Under the pieces are notes generated by a model that worked only from the letters and a program-made list of their open reading frames with translations, had not been told where the DNA came from and did no database searches. The position numbers and the translations under genes were made by a program. From an uncultured Fretibacterium sp. (GTDB lineage Bacteria; Synergistota; Synergistia; Synergistales; Aminobacteriaceae): a DNA stretch of 14,001 bases. The stretch lies in contig CALGGR010000123.1 in NCBI GenBank assembly GCA_937915755.1, forward strand, positions 1 to 14,001. Direction: 5' to 3'. This document shows, one piece after another, positions 6,327 to 13,850 of the stretch (positions are counted from its first letter, which is position 1; each line of letters starts with the position of its first letter).

Positions 6327-6342
6327 AGCCTCGTGCGAGGCT
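6327..6342 (-). other. Tight hairpin in the pilin 3' untranslated region
   Basis: AGCCTCG and CGAGGCT are separated by only two bases, giving a stable stem between the pilin stop (6375) and terminator copy 3. It lacks a T-tract on either strand, so it is not a terminator by itself. It may protect the 3' end of the pilin mRNA. Confidence 0.5.
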
Positions 6343-6374
6343 CACGTCATTGCTTCTTTTCGGGGCTTTATACC

Positions 6375-6863
6375 TTAGCGGACAAACATACCGACAACAG
6401 TCTTATCGTTAGCTTCAGAATAATACGTATCTTTGTTCGGAGTTTTCCCATCGCAAAGCCCTACTGACTTTGCACGTCCTTCGAGTTTGTTCTGTATGGC
6501 GGTTTTCTCTGTATCGGTTCCAGATATAGTGTAGGTAACAAACCAACCACTAGCATTTACCACTATGTCATAGTTGGAGTCCACAGTCTGAGAATCCGAT
6601 GCCTTTAGGTATTTCAGCACATCATCCTTGAAGGTTTTGCTAATCTCGTCAGCGGTAGTTTTACCTTCTGCAGCATCGAGATGGTCAACATAGTACGCAA
6701 GTGCTGCCGTCTTGAGGTTTCTCAAGTTGCTGACTATGTTGCTTGCCTTCGCTGACGTTACAGCCTCAGTGCTTGAGAGCATCATCATAGCCGACAGAAT
6801 TCCGATTACGACGATGACGATGAGCAGTTCAACGAGTGTGAAACCTTTACGAGAGTTCTTCAT
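6375..6863 (-). CDS. Type IV pilin-like protein, 162 aa (second of tandem pair)
   Basis: A prepilin substrate of PilD-type peptidase, destined for the inner membrane and for a pilus or pseudopilus. The class III-like leader MKNSRKG is cut before F8, leaving FTLVELLIVIVVIGILSAM with the conserved Glu at mature position 5 (E12). The hydrophobic helix spans 8-30 and continues into an amphipathic helix with NLRNLKTAALAYY (46-58). The C-terminal globular part (about 60-162) has a single Cys and ends VGMFVR. The ATG has AAAGGAGG at good spacing, 23 bases after the upstream pilin stop, so the two form one unit. The first 60 residues are nearly identical to the neighbour in protein but differ at many silent sites, indicating an old duplication. 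No assembly ATPase or platform gene is nearby. A minor pilin or PulG-like role is equally possible. Confidence 0.9.
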   Translation of the reverse strand: MKNSRKGFTLVELLIVIVVIGILSAMMMLSSTEAVTSAKASNIVSNLRNLKTAALAYYVDHLDAAEGKTTADEISKTFKDDVLKYLKASDSQTVDSNYDIVVNASGWFVTYTISGTDTEKTAIQNKLEGRAKSVGLCDGKTPNKDTYYSEANDKTVVGMFVR

Positions 6864-6886
6864 GATAGATTTTCCTCCTTTAATTT

Positions 6887-7435
6887 TTATCGCACCTGAA
6901 GCGCGACAGTGTCCTGATTTGTGTAGGTACGCTTATGAAAGTCTTTGGGTATATATTTCAGATCGTTAATTACTCCTGCGTCTGTACCCTTAAGCCCAAG
7001 TGATTTAGCACGTCCCGCGAGTTTCTTCTTTATCGAGGCAACCTCTGAAGCCGACCCCTTGATTTCGTACAGAACCCACCAAGAATTACCGTTGTTGCTG
7101 GACTTCTTGAGCGCGTAATTCGCCATATCCGGATGGTCTTTGCCATGTCCCAGATACCTTTTCATTATGTCTTGAACGGTCATTTGTTTACCATACAATA
7201 CATCCAAAGCTGCCGAAACATTTTTGGGATCTGAGAAGTAATCATAGTTATCGGCATAATACGCAAGTGCCGCCGTCTTGAGATTCCTAAGATTGCTGAT
7301 GATGTTGTTGACTTTTGCCGACGTTATTGCTTCGGTACTGGACAGCATCATCATGGCTGATAGTATCCCGATCACTACAATGACAATCAGTAACTCAACG
7401 AGAGTAAACCCCTTGCGTTTCGTTTCATGCCTCAT
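6887..7435 (-). CDS. Type IV pilin-like protein, 182 aa (first of tandem pair)
   Basis: A prepilin with leader MRHETKRKG cut before F10, then the canonical FTLVELLIVIVVIGILSAM helix with Glu at mature position 5 (E14). The segment to about residue 62 (SNLRNLKTAALAYYADN) matches the downstream paralogue. The globular half is different and larger, with a basic, Tyr/Trp-containing centre and no cysteine. A GRAKSLGL segment also occurs in the paralogue as GRAKSVGL, and both end in a VR tail. The ATG is supported by GAGGAGG. It is the promoter-proximal pilin, behind a roughly 268-base leader from the promoter at 7710-7737. Two neighbouring pilins with the same membrane helix and different heads suggest alternative or minor subunits of one filament. 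The filament's function is unknown. Confidence 0.9.
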   Translation of the reverse strand: MRHETKRKGFTLVELLIVIVVIGILSAMMMLSSTEAITSAKVNNIISNLRNLKTAALAYYADNYDYFSDPKNVSAALDVLYGKQMTVQDIMKRYLGHGKDHPDMANYALKKSSNNGNSWWVLYEIKGSASEVASIKKKLAGRAKSLGLKGTDAGVINDLKYIPKDFHKRTYTNQDTVALQVR

Positions 7436-7709
7436 GAAAACTATTCCTCCTCTCTGACGAAGTTATTCCGAGAATTTCTCCCCATTAGCGCGATTTGTCT
7501 GTCCTTTATCTACCCTCTTTCCTTCTTGCTAAAGAGCTTTGCGCCAGACAGCTCATCGTCGCTGCAATAAGGCACCAACACTGCATAACGCAAAGCCACA
7601 CACAACTAGAAGTATTCTATCTATAACCTGTGCTATAATTCACACAGGACAAGATACAACTACTAGCAACACCCGAATATGTCGGATGTTTTGGTTTGTC
7701 GCAGAACCA
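7436..7709 (-). other. Long non-coding leader of the pilin genes
   Basis: No supported gene lies between the pilin start and rsmI. If the promoter at 7710-7737 is used, the pilin mRNA carries about 268 untranslated bases. A perfect 8-base inverted repeat (GCTTTGCG at 7536-7543, CGCAAAGC at 7589-7596) could fold the middle of it. A shorter inverted repeat, CCTGTG (7627-7632) with CACAGG (7643-7648), lies nearer the promoter. I recognise no known riboswitch, T-box or sRNA. Confidence 0.4.
7634..7639 (+). promoter_or_regulatory. Plus-strand extended -10 facing the pilin promoter
   Basis: TGCTATAAT on the plus strand (TATAAT at 7634-7639) matches an extended -10. There is no -35 at 16-18 bases and no plus-strand gene beyond it. 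A transcript would run against the pilin promoter and into the antisense of rsmI. It lies within CCTGTG-N10-CACAGG. Confidence 0.3.
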
Positions 7710-7737
7710 ATTATAGCACAAAATTATTCTTGTCCAA
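7710..7737 (-). promoter_or_regulatory. Pilin operon promoter
   Basis: On the minus strand TTGGAC (7737-7732), a 16-base spacer and a perfect TATAAT (7715-7710) preceded by TGC, i.e. an extended -10. Transcription would start near 7703. It lies 15 bases beyond the rsmI stop. Confidence 0.7.
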
Positions 7738-7751
7738 TATTTTTTTAATGT

Positions 7752-8558
7752 CTAAATTTTGGAAATAATAAATCTCTTTACCTCGTTCTTTGGAACATCA
7801 TATCTTTCAGCAATCTCTGAGACTATATCCCTCGCCGTCATTCCGTCCTTTAACATTGCAAGAGCCTCTGATGTCCACGAATCATTGACCGCCTCTACCG
7901 CTCCGTCAACAACAAGAACAAGCTCGCCCCTCAATCCTTCATTCACCCTTTTGAGAATTACGCTGAGAGTCCCGGCGATAGATTCCTGATAGACCTTACT
8001 GATTTCGCGCACCAAAGCAGCCTCCCTGTCCCCGAAAACTTCAATCATCTCCGCAATGTCTCTCGCGGCCTTGTGGGGTGAAACGTAGAAGCACAACGCA
8101 GCCCTTACATCTCGAACGGCCTCAAAGACCCTAACCCTCTCACCGTGTTTCTCAGGCGGAAATCCCATGAACATGAACGGCTGAGGCTTTAACCCCGACA
8201 TGAGAACCGCAGGAATCACCGCAGAAGGGCCGGGAAGTACGTCAACCGAAATCCCCTCATCCATCGCACGGCGAAGCAATATCCAGCCAGGGTCGGAGAT
8301 TCCCGGAGTTCCTGCGTCGGAGATTACGGCAACTTTTGCACCCTCGCGGAGTTTTTCGAGCAATACGGGGAGCTTCTCATTTTCGTTGTGAACATGGAAC
8401 GATGTCAATGGCTTCTGGATTTCGTAATGCCGGAGAAGAATGCTCGATGTCCTCGTGTCCTCGCAGGCTATTATATCAGCCTCACGGAGAACACGAAGCG
8501 CACGTAGCGTAATGTCCTCAAGATTTCCGATTGGGGTCGGTACTAGAGTGAGTGGCAT
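7752..8558 (-). CDS. rsmI: 16S rRNA (cytidine-1402-2'-O)-methyltransferase
   Basis: Adds the 2'-O-methyl group to C1402 in the decoding centre of 16S rRNA, using SAM. The 268-aa protein has the tetrapyrrole-methylase fold with all family signatures in order: VPTPIGNLEDIT (6-17), ACEDTR (31-36), SDAGTPGISDPG (80-91), LPGPSA (108-113) and GFPP (132-135). A C-terminal helical segment (about 225-268, SEALAMLKDGMTARDIVSEI then DVPKNEVKRFI) matches the small HTH-like tail seen in many RsmI proteins. The ATG follows the stop of the phosphoesterase gene by 2 bases and has only a weak GGGAA site, so its translation probably depends on upstream ribosomes. No clear intrinsic terminator follows, and the pilin promoter begins almost at once. 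Confidence 0.96.
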   Translation of the reverse strand: MPLTLVPTPIGNLEDITLRALRVLREADIIACEDTRTSSILLRHYEIQKPLTSFHVHNENEKLPVLLEKLREGAKVAVISDAGTPGISDPGWILLRRAMDEGISVDVLPGPSAVIPAVLMSGLKPQPFMFMGFPPEKHGERVRVFEAVRDVRAALCFYVSPHKAARDIAEMIEVFGDREAALVREISKVYQESIAGTLSVILKRVNEGLRGELVLVVDGAVEAVNDSWTSEALAMLKDGMTARDIVSEIAERYDVPKNEVKRFIISKI

Positions 8559-8560
8559 GA

Positions 8561-9631
8561 TTATTCCCGTACGATGTCGATCACTGTTACTTCAGGCAGA
8601 ACGAACAGCCTCATCATCGCCTGGTTGAAGCCTACACCGTTGCTGACGTAGACATAGCCGCCCGCTTTCTTTGAGAGTCCCTGTACGCTGTTGAGTGCCA
8701 TGTTCTTAAAGTATCCAAGTGGCCAGAACTGACCCCCGTGAGTGTGTCCTGATAGCATTAAGTCGAAGCGTCCCTCCGCGTCTTCCGGGACTCCCGGCCT
8801 GTGCTTGAGGACGAGTACGAATCTTTCAGCGTCCTCCGGCTCAAGGTACGGCCTGATCCAACCGTAATGTATGTCTTCGAGGCCGAGTATCGTAATTCCG
8901 GCGGCTTCACGGCGTTCGTTGATGAGGAGGTCGTAGCCGCATTCTCGGATTATCCCCTCAACGTCAACGTCAAGAATAATGTAATGCTCATGATTCCCGT
9001 TGACCGCAAATGCACCGTAACGCGCTTTTCCGGCGGCTTCCTTCAACATTTCAAGCTCGCGTTTCCGGCATGACATATCACCGTCAAGAGTATCACCGCC
9101 GAGCAACAATATATCCGGCTTTTCATCATCAACAATCTTCATGACGCGCTCAAAGTGTTTCAGGGTGTACAATCCGCCGATGTGAATGTCTGCCATGAAT
9201 ACTATTCGGATTCTGTCCGTGCCTTCGGGAAGTTTCGATGTTGGGATTGTTACGTAACGTGGCTGGACGTAATATGCCTCGAACATGCTGTAGCCAGTAA
9301 CGATTATCATCAGGACAACCGCGCAGGCTGCTTTACGTTTCGTGAATGCCCTGAATCTCGTAATAAGACTCACCCCAAAGAATGACAAGAAGCCATAAAG
9401 GGTGATGATTATAACGTTTAAGTTCACAGCCCGGACGATTTCAGAAAAGTGGAAAGGGAAAATATCATATTCCGCCATCTCAAAGTCAAACTGAGTCTCG
9501 TATCCCATTGCCAGACAAAATATAATCAACAGCACAAAAACGTTCAGCAAAAATTTCGGAACTCCAGCTTCCTTCAGCTTACGGCAGATGTACCAAAGTG
9601 CGCCCAGCGTCATTGTTATGTACCAAGACAA
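8561..9631 (-). CDS. Membrane-anchored metallophosphoesterase (YkuE/YaeI-like)
   Basis: A calcineurin-type phosphoesterase on a multi-span N-terminal membrane region, 356 aa. Hydrophobic segments lie at about 27-44, 70-90 and 102-120, possibly with a first one at 5-17. The catalytic domain starts near 140 with all metal-binding motifs intact: MADIH (D148, H150), GGD (D180), GNHEH (N213, H214), LKHRP (H277) and SGHTHGGQ (H296, H298). This pattern is that of YkuE/YaeI-type enzymes, some of which act on lipid-linked substrates such as UDP-2,3-diacylglucosamine; the substrate here is unknown. I chose the TTG at 9631 because GGGAGGAG lies 7 bases before it. The ATG at 9613 is too far from it. The gene begins 14 bases after the methyltransferase stop, and that stop overlaps its ribosome site. 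Confidence 0.9.
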   Translation of the reverse strand: MSWYITMTLGALWYICRKLKEAGVPKFLLNVFVLLIIFCLAMGYETQFDFEMAEYDIFPFHFSEIVRAVNLNVIIITLYGFLSFFGVSLITRFRAFTKRKAACAVVLMIIVTGYSMFEAYYVQPRYVTIPTSKLPEGTDRIRIVFMADIHIGGLYTLKHFERVMKIVDDEKPDILLLGGDTLDGDMSCRKRELEMLKEAAGKARYGAFAVNGNHEHYIILDVDVEGIIRECGYDLLINERREAAGITILGLEDIHYGWIRPYLEPEDAERFVLVLKHRPGVPEDAEGRFDLMLSGHTHGGQFWPLGYFKNMALNSVQGLSKKAGGYVYVSNGVGFNQAMMRLFVLPEVTVIDIVRE

Positions 9632-9645
9632 ATTATCACTCCTCC

Positions 9646-10380
9646 CTATACATACCCATCAGGCTCGTAGGCCGTCAGGATTTCATTCGTGTAATTCCCC
9701 TCATCGTCCCTCACAAAAAGCGGAGGAAGAATATTCATACCCTCGCCGCCGCCCTTTACGCACTCGCATAGAAACACTCCCGAATTATAATCCATCGCGG
9801 GATAAACCGGCCTCATTCTCTTGGGAATGATCCTGTGATCCCTCATTGCCGAAAGGAAAACGTCAAGCCTCTCGCTCGTGAATATGGTGAAAAGTCTCCC
9901 CCTGCACTTCAGGACTCTTTGAGCTAGTTCCGCAACGTCGTCGGGCGTGCATGAGACCTCAAGCCTTGATGTCGTCCGAGAATCATCGGGGCTTTCACGT
10001 CCGGCACTGAGCGAGGAGTAAGGAGGGTTCACGGCTAGGGCATCATACTTTTCGCGCGGCAAAAGATTCTTGTCTCTGATGTCCCCAGCAATGAATTTTA
10101 CTCTGTCAGTGAGGCCGTTGTTTGAGACATTGAGAGTCGCAAGCTCTATCAGTTCCGGCTGAATGTCAACACCTGTAACATGAATCTTCCCATGCTTCAT
10201 GGCCAGAAGCAGCGACACCGCACCCGTCGCGCACCCTGCCTCCAAGACTTCCCTTGTCCCGGAACGTACCTTCACCCACGCCGACAATAATATTGTGTCC
10301 ATGCTAACTCGCTGACCGTTCAATGGCTGTAAGAGTTTCAGCCGCCCGAACAGCATATCATCGCACGTAGTCTCAAGCAT
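9646..10380 (-). CDS. trmN: tRNA1(Val) (adenine-37-N6)-methyltransferase-like protein
   Basis: A 244-aa SAM-dependent methyltransferase resembling E. coli TrmN (YfiC), which makes m6A37 in tRNA1(Val). Motif I is LEAGCATG (46-53), the acidic SAM ribose contact is in GVDIQ (70-74), motif IV is NPPY (118-121, the base-flipping N6-adenine signature), and the early segment GRLKLLQPLNGQRVSMDTIL matches the family's 'k.lQ...gyrfs.DailL'. The ATG at 10380 overlaps the last codons and stop of smc by 8 bases, so it is translationally coupled. Starting further upstream would run deep into smc. The family also includes less-studied N6-adenine methyltransferases of other substrates, so the exact tRNA target is inferred. 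Confidence 0.87.
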   Translation of the reverse strand: MLETTCDDMLFGRLKLLQPLNGQRVSMDTILLSAWVKVRSGTREVLEAGCATGAVSLLLAMKHGKIHVTGVDIQPELIELATLNVSNNGLTDRVKFIAGDIRDKNLLPREKYDALAVNPPYSSLSAGRESPDDSRTTSRLEVSCTPDDVAELAQRVLKCRGRLFTIFTSERLDVFLSAMRDHRIIPKRMRPVYPAMDYNSGVFLCECVKGGGEGMNILPPLFVRDDEGNYTNEILTAYEPDGYV

Positions 10381-13300
10381 AGTTCTCAGGATTGATGCCG
10401 ACAGTTGCCGAAAGCCCCGCCTCAATCATCGTTACGCCGTAAATCAGGTCTGCACGCTCCATCGTCGCCCTTCTGTGTGTCATCGCAATAATCTGGACTG
10501 AATGCGAATATTCCCGCGCAAGTTCCGCGAAACGCACAAGATTATACTCGTCGAGTGCAGCGTCAACCTCGTCAAGAACCGCGAGAGGGCTTCCCGCAGC
10601 CTCAAGTGTTGCAAATATCAAAGCGATTGATGTCAATGACTGTTCACCGCCTGAAAGCTGGGAAATGTTCTGCAACTTCTTTCCCGGCGGTCGCGCAAAT
10701 ATTTCGACTCCTCTGTCCCAAACTGAGTCGCCGTCCTGAAGGGTCAATCTCGCCTCACCGCCCCCGAAAAGTCTCACGAATAACTCATTGAATCGCGAGT
10801 CGATTTTCGACATTGAAGCCGTGAATGAGCGTTCAACCTGAGAGTCAGTGTCGGCGATTAACGCTGTCAGTTCGTCCGCTGATGTGTTCACGTCGTCGAG
10901 CTGGTCAGTGAGGAAGTCTATTCTTTCGGCCAATGACTGATCTTCCGAGATGTAGCCGAGATTATACGCGCCCAGAGATTTCAATTCGCGTTCGAGTTTC
11001 CGCAACGATGAGGTCAATTCGCGCCCGCCCTCTGTTGTGCTGGCCTCGCCCGCGTCGTAGGGGTATTTCTCCTCCCATAACTCGATGAGCTGTGAGCATT
11101 CCGCCTCAACGTGAGCGATTTTCCCGTCAATCTGCGAGATGTTCCCCTTCATGGCCGAAATGTTCTCCGACGAACGCGCCGACTTCTTACGGACAGCTTC
11201 AAGTCTCCTCATTGCGCCCGCGAACTCGTTGTGCTTCTTTGCGATTTCCTGCCTAAGCGACAACTCCTCACGGTACGCGCTGACCTTCTCACGTCCGAGC
11301 CTTGAAAGCTCCTCACGGTTAGCCCTCTCAGTCTCAAGCCCCGAAGAAATTTCCGCCTCCGCACGTTCAATCCCAGCGACAGCCCGCGAATAATCACCGT
11401 CAACGCGCTCATAAAGCGTCCTAGTAACGTTCAGCCTTTCAGTGAGAAGACGAATCTCATTCCTCAATGGCGAGAGCAGAGCCTCCGAGTCGTCCTCGTG
11501 AACCTCTGGAAGCCCCGACAATTCCGCCTCCAGAGCCTCAATTTTTCCGGCCATGTCCTCAATTTCACGGGATAATTTCTGAGACCGTGATTCGAGTTCG
11601 GCTTTCTCATTCCTGAGACGTTCGAGATTCTTGCTGACGGATTTCAACGCCCGCTGTTCCGCGTTAATTTCTGACCTTACATCTTCGAGCCGTGCTTCTG
11701 TTTCCTCGGCCTGAGACCTGATTTCACGTTCCGATTCTGAAAGTGCTTCAAGTTTTCCTGTAAGCTCCGTGATTTTCGCGCTGATTTCTTGGGCTTTCTG
11801 TCTCGAAGTTACCGCGCCGGATTTCTGACGTATCGCACCGCCTGAGACGGTTCCGTTTGACGCGAATATATCACCCTCAGCCGTAGCAACCGGGAACCTC
11901 GCGCCGTGCCTCACGATTTCCGCGCCCGTAGCGTAATCCCGCACAATGAGGAGGTCTCCCATCATGTGAGAGATCGCAGCTTTCCATTCGTCGGCAACAC
12001 TCACTAAATCCATTACCCAGCCTATAACGCCGTCCCCGAAAGCGAGCCTGTAATCCCTTTCTCTAGCCCTGCAACGTTCGAGAGCGAGATATGTTGCACG
12101 TCCTGCCCTGTTGAGTTTGAGGAAGTCTATACCTTCCTGAGCCTCCTCCATAGTGTGAACGAGAAGCCAATATTGACGGCCTCCGAGAAACGCCTCGACA
12201 GCCTCCGCGACTTCGGGGCTTGAACATGTGAACACATCGGCCGCCGCTTTGGGACGTGAGAGAAGGATATTTTTCTCCGCTGCCGTTAGAATTATTCTGA
12301 CTGGTTCGGGAAGGTTGAAAGTGCCTGAAATCTGGTTATATTGCGATTCTGAATGAGACAATTCGCGCCTTATCGCCTGAATCTCTGAGGCTTTCTGTTG
12401 ATATGACTGCGATAATCGCGTAAATTCTTCTTCGAGTGAAGCCTTGCGGTCATTGAGGCGTGTCAATAATTCCTGATGCGATGATAATTCCGATTCTGAC
12501 TCGCTGATTTCGTGGAGTATTGCGTCATTTGATGATGAGGCTTTGAGTTCGGCCTCTTTCCGCGAGAGGTTGAGCCTCAATCCAGCCATGTCGTCGAGAA
12601 CTTTCTTTCGCCGTGTGATTACTGCCTTTGCCTCGTTCTGGGACTTTCGGATTTCCGCCTCGCGCTGTGAATATTCTTCCTTCTTCCCGCGAAGCTCAAT
12701 CCCTAATTTCTCATGCTCGCTGTGTGTCCGTTCACGTTCCTGCGACAGTGCCTCACGCTGTACGGTGAGCGTGTCGAGTTCGTCTGTGAGAATCTTCCGC
12801 CGTGCCTTAATGTCCCGTACCTGCGCCGAAAGCCGGAAAGCCTTGCGGTGAATTGCGTCCTTCCTCGACGTCAGAGCCTCAAGCCGTGCGGTGTACTTCT
12901 CGTTACCGTCATAGCCCTTCAGTCTCTCCTCGTAAGATTTCAGCCCGAACGCCCAAAGCCTCCCCCACCTCTCCAAACCTTCAAGCCTCGACTCCAATAT
13001 ATGACGCTGAAGCTCAAATTCTGACTGTTCACGTTCGCAGTTGTAACGCTTGACGAAGTAATAATCATGCCTCAAAACTTCAAGGCTGTCCATTATTCCC
13101 TGAGCCTGTACAGCGACGTCAACCTCCTCCGAGATTTCCGAGCGTCTGGCCTGCAATTCGTCGATGAGTGTCTTTATTCGCCCTGCCTCTGATTGAGCGT
13201 CCTGAAGTTTCTTGAGACTGTCATCGCGTTTTTCCCTGTAACGTTCAATCCCGAAAAGCGCGTCGAGCTGTTTCCGCCGTTCCTTTGGACGCTGGTGGAT

Positions 13301-13726
13301 AGTCTGAGAAATTTCGCCCTGCCCTATCAGAGCAAATCCCTCGCCCTCAAGCCCGAAACGCTGTTTAACGCTGTCGAGTTCCTGAAGGAGTATTTTCCTT
13401 CCGTCAACGTAGAGTGATGAGCCTGCTTCCTGCGAGTATATCCGCCGGAGTGTTGAGCGTTCGTTGCCGCCCGTGAGCCTTAGCGTTACTTCTGCGGACG
13501 ATGCTGGTGGTGATGAGCCTGAACCCTGAAATAGAAGGTCGCTTTGCCGTGTAATTCTTAGTCCTGACGCTGAGGCCTCGCCGAGAATCCATTTCAGCGC
13601 GTCAAGAATGTTGCTTTTTCCCGAGCCGTTTGGGCCGACTATTGCCGTGAAATTCTGGGAGAACGCAAAATCGCACTGTGTCCCGAAACTCTTGAAGCCT
13701 TTCAGCCTTAATGATGATATGGGCAA
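10373..13726 (-). CDS. smc: Chromosome partition protein SMC
   Basis: ATPase core of the bacterial condensin, folding and segregating the chromosome together with ScpA and ScpB (not in this window). The 1117-aa protein is slightly short for the family (about 1150-1190), mainly in the coiled coils. The N-terminal head has Walker A GPNGSGKS (31-38) and the Q-loop IGQGEIS (134-140). Coiled coil runs about 165-465, the hinge about 470-635 (with the Gly-rich SNGTVSGGAIR at its end), and coiled coil again to about 950. The C-terminal head carries the signature LSGGEQ (1024-1029) and Walker B plus D-loop in LAVLDEVDAALDE (1048-1060). I chose the TTG at 13726: AAGGAG lies 8 bases before it, and LRLKGFKSFG follows immediately as in relatives. 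It is the first gene of a four-gene operon and is transcribed away from the lipoprotein gene. Confidence 0.97.
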   Translation of the reverse strand: MPISSLRLKGFKSFGTQCDFAFSQNFTAIVGPNGSGKSNILDALKWILGEASASGLRITRQSDLLFQGSGSSPPASSAEVTLRLTGGNERSTLRRIYSQEAGSSLYVDGRKILLQELDSVKQRFGLEGEGFALIGQGEISQTIHQRPKERRKQLDALFGIERYREKRDDSLKKLQDAQSEAGRIKTLIDELQARRSEISEEVDVAVQAQGIMDSLEVLRHDYYFVKRYNCEREQSEFELQRHILESRLEGLERWGRLWAFGLKSYEERLKGYDGNEKYTARLEALTSRKDAIHRKAFRLSAQVRDIKARRKILTDELDTLTVQREALSQERERTHSEHEKLGIELRGKKEEYSQREAEIRKSQNEAKAVITRRKKVLDDMAGLRLNLSRKEAELKASSSNDAILHEISESESELSSHQELLTRLNDRKASLEEEFTRLSQSYQQKASEIQAIRRELSHSESQYNQISGTFNLPEPVRIILTAAEKNILLSRPKAAADVFTCSSPEVAEAVEAFLGGRQYWLLVHTMEEAQEGIDFLKLNRAGRATYLALERCRARERDYRLAFGDGVIGWVMDLVSVADEWKAAISHMMGDLLIVRDYATGAEIVRHGARFPVATAEGDIFASNGTVSGGAIRQKSGAVTSRQKAQEISAKITELTGKLEALSESEREIRSQAEETEARLEDVRSEINAEQRALKSVSKNLERLRNEKAELESRSQKLSREIEDMAGKIEALEAELSGLPEVHEDDSEALLSPLRNEIRLLTERLNVTRTLYERVDGDYSRAVAGIERAEAEISSGLETERANREELSRLGREKVSAYREELSLRQEIAKKHNEFAGAMRRLEAVRKKSARSSENISAMKGNISQIDGKIAHVEAECSQLIELWEEKYPYDAGEASTTEGGRELTSSLRKLERELKSLGAYNLGYISEDQSLAERIDFLTDQLDDVNTSADELTALIADTDSQVERSFTASMSKIDSRFNELFVRLFGGGEARLTLQDGDSVWDRGVEIFARPPGKKLQNISQLSGGEQSLTSIALIFATLEAAGSPLAVLDEVDAALDEYNLVRFAELAREYSHSVQIIAMTHRRATMERADLIYGVTMIEAGLSATVGINPENYA

Positions 13727-13745
13727 ATTTTAATCTCCTTTCAAA

Positions 13746-13759
13746 TGGTAAATATACCA
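13746..13759 (-). promoter_or_regulatory. smc extended -10 inside a palindrome
   Basis: On the minus strand TGGTATATT fits an extended -10 (TATATT at 13756-13751), 24 bases ahead of the smc TTG; no -35 is visible. The same bases form a perfect palindrome, TGGTA-AATA-TACCA, so the site could also be bound by a repressor. Confidence 0.4.
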
Positions 13760-13783
13760 CATCAGGAACAGCCGGGAGTGTCC

Positions 13784-13814
13784 TTGCTTTACATTTTGCG
13801 CGTTGTGATAAAAT
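13784..13814 (+). promoter_or_regulatory. Promoter of the lipoprotein gene
   Basis: TGATAAAAT (extended -10, TAAAAT at 13809-13814), with either TTTACA (13788-13793, 15-base spacer) or TTGCTT (13784-13789, 19-base spacer) as -35. It gives a leader of about 30 bases containing GGGAGG (13834-13839). Confidence 0.5.
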
Positions 13815-13850
13815 ACTCAAGAATTTTTTCAAAGGGAGGAAACGCAATTT

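Noticed and set aside
7637..7648. AATTCACACAGG, resembling the lac operator/promoter end
   Set aside because: The match is short, with no lac genes or vector sequence around; I attribute it to chance.
7672..7684. CCGA-ATATG-TCGG hairpin followed by GTTTTGGTTT as a plus-strand terminator
   Set aside because: A four-base stem is too weak and the T-rich tail is interrupted.
7539..7748. 69-codon plus-strand frame in the pilin-rsmI gap
   Set aside because: It has no ribosome site, its Thr/Arg/His-rich composition looks random, and it runs through the inverted-repeat arms and the pilin promoter.
10555..13417. Several plus-strand open frames of 60-100 codons opposite smc
   Set aside because: They are in the antisense of a highly conserved gene, lack ribosome sites, and are Ser/Arg/Pro-rich as expected from the complement of coiled-coil codons.
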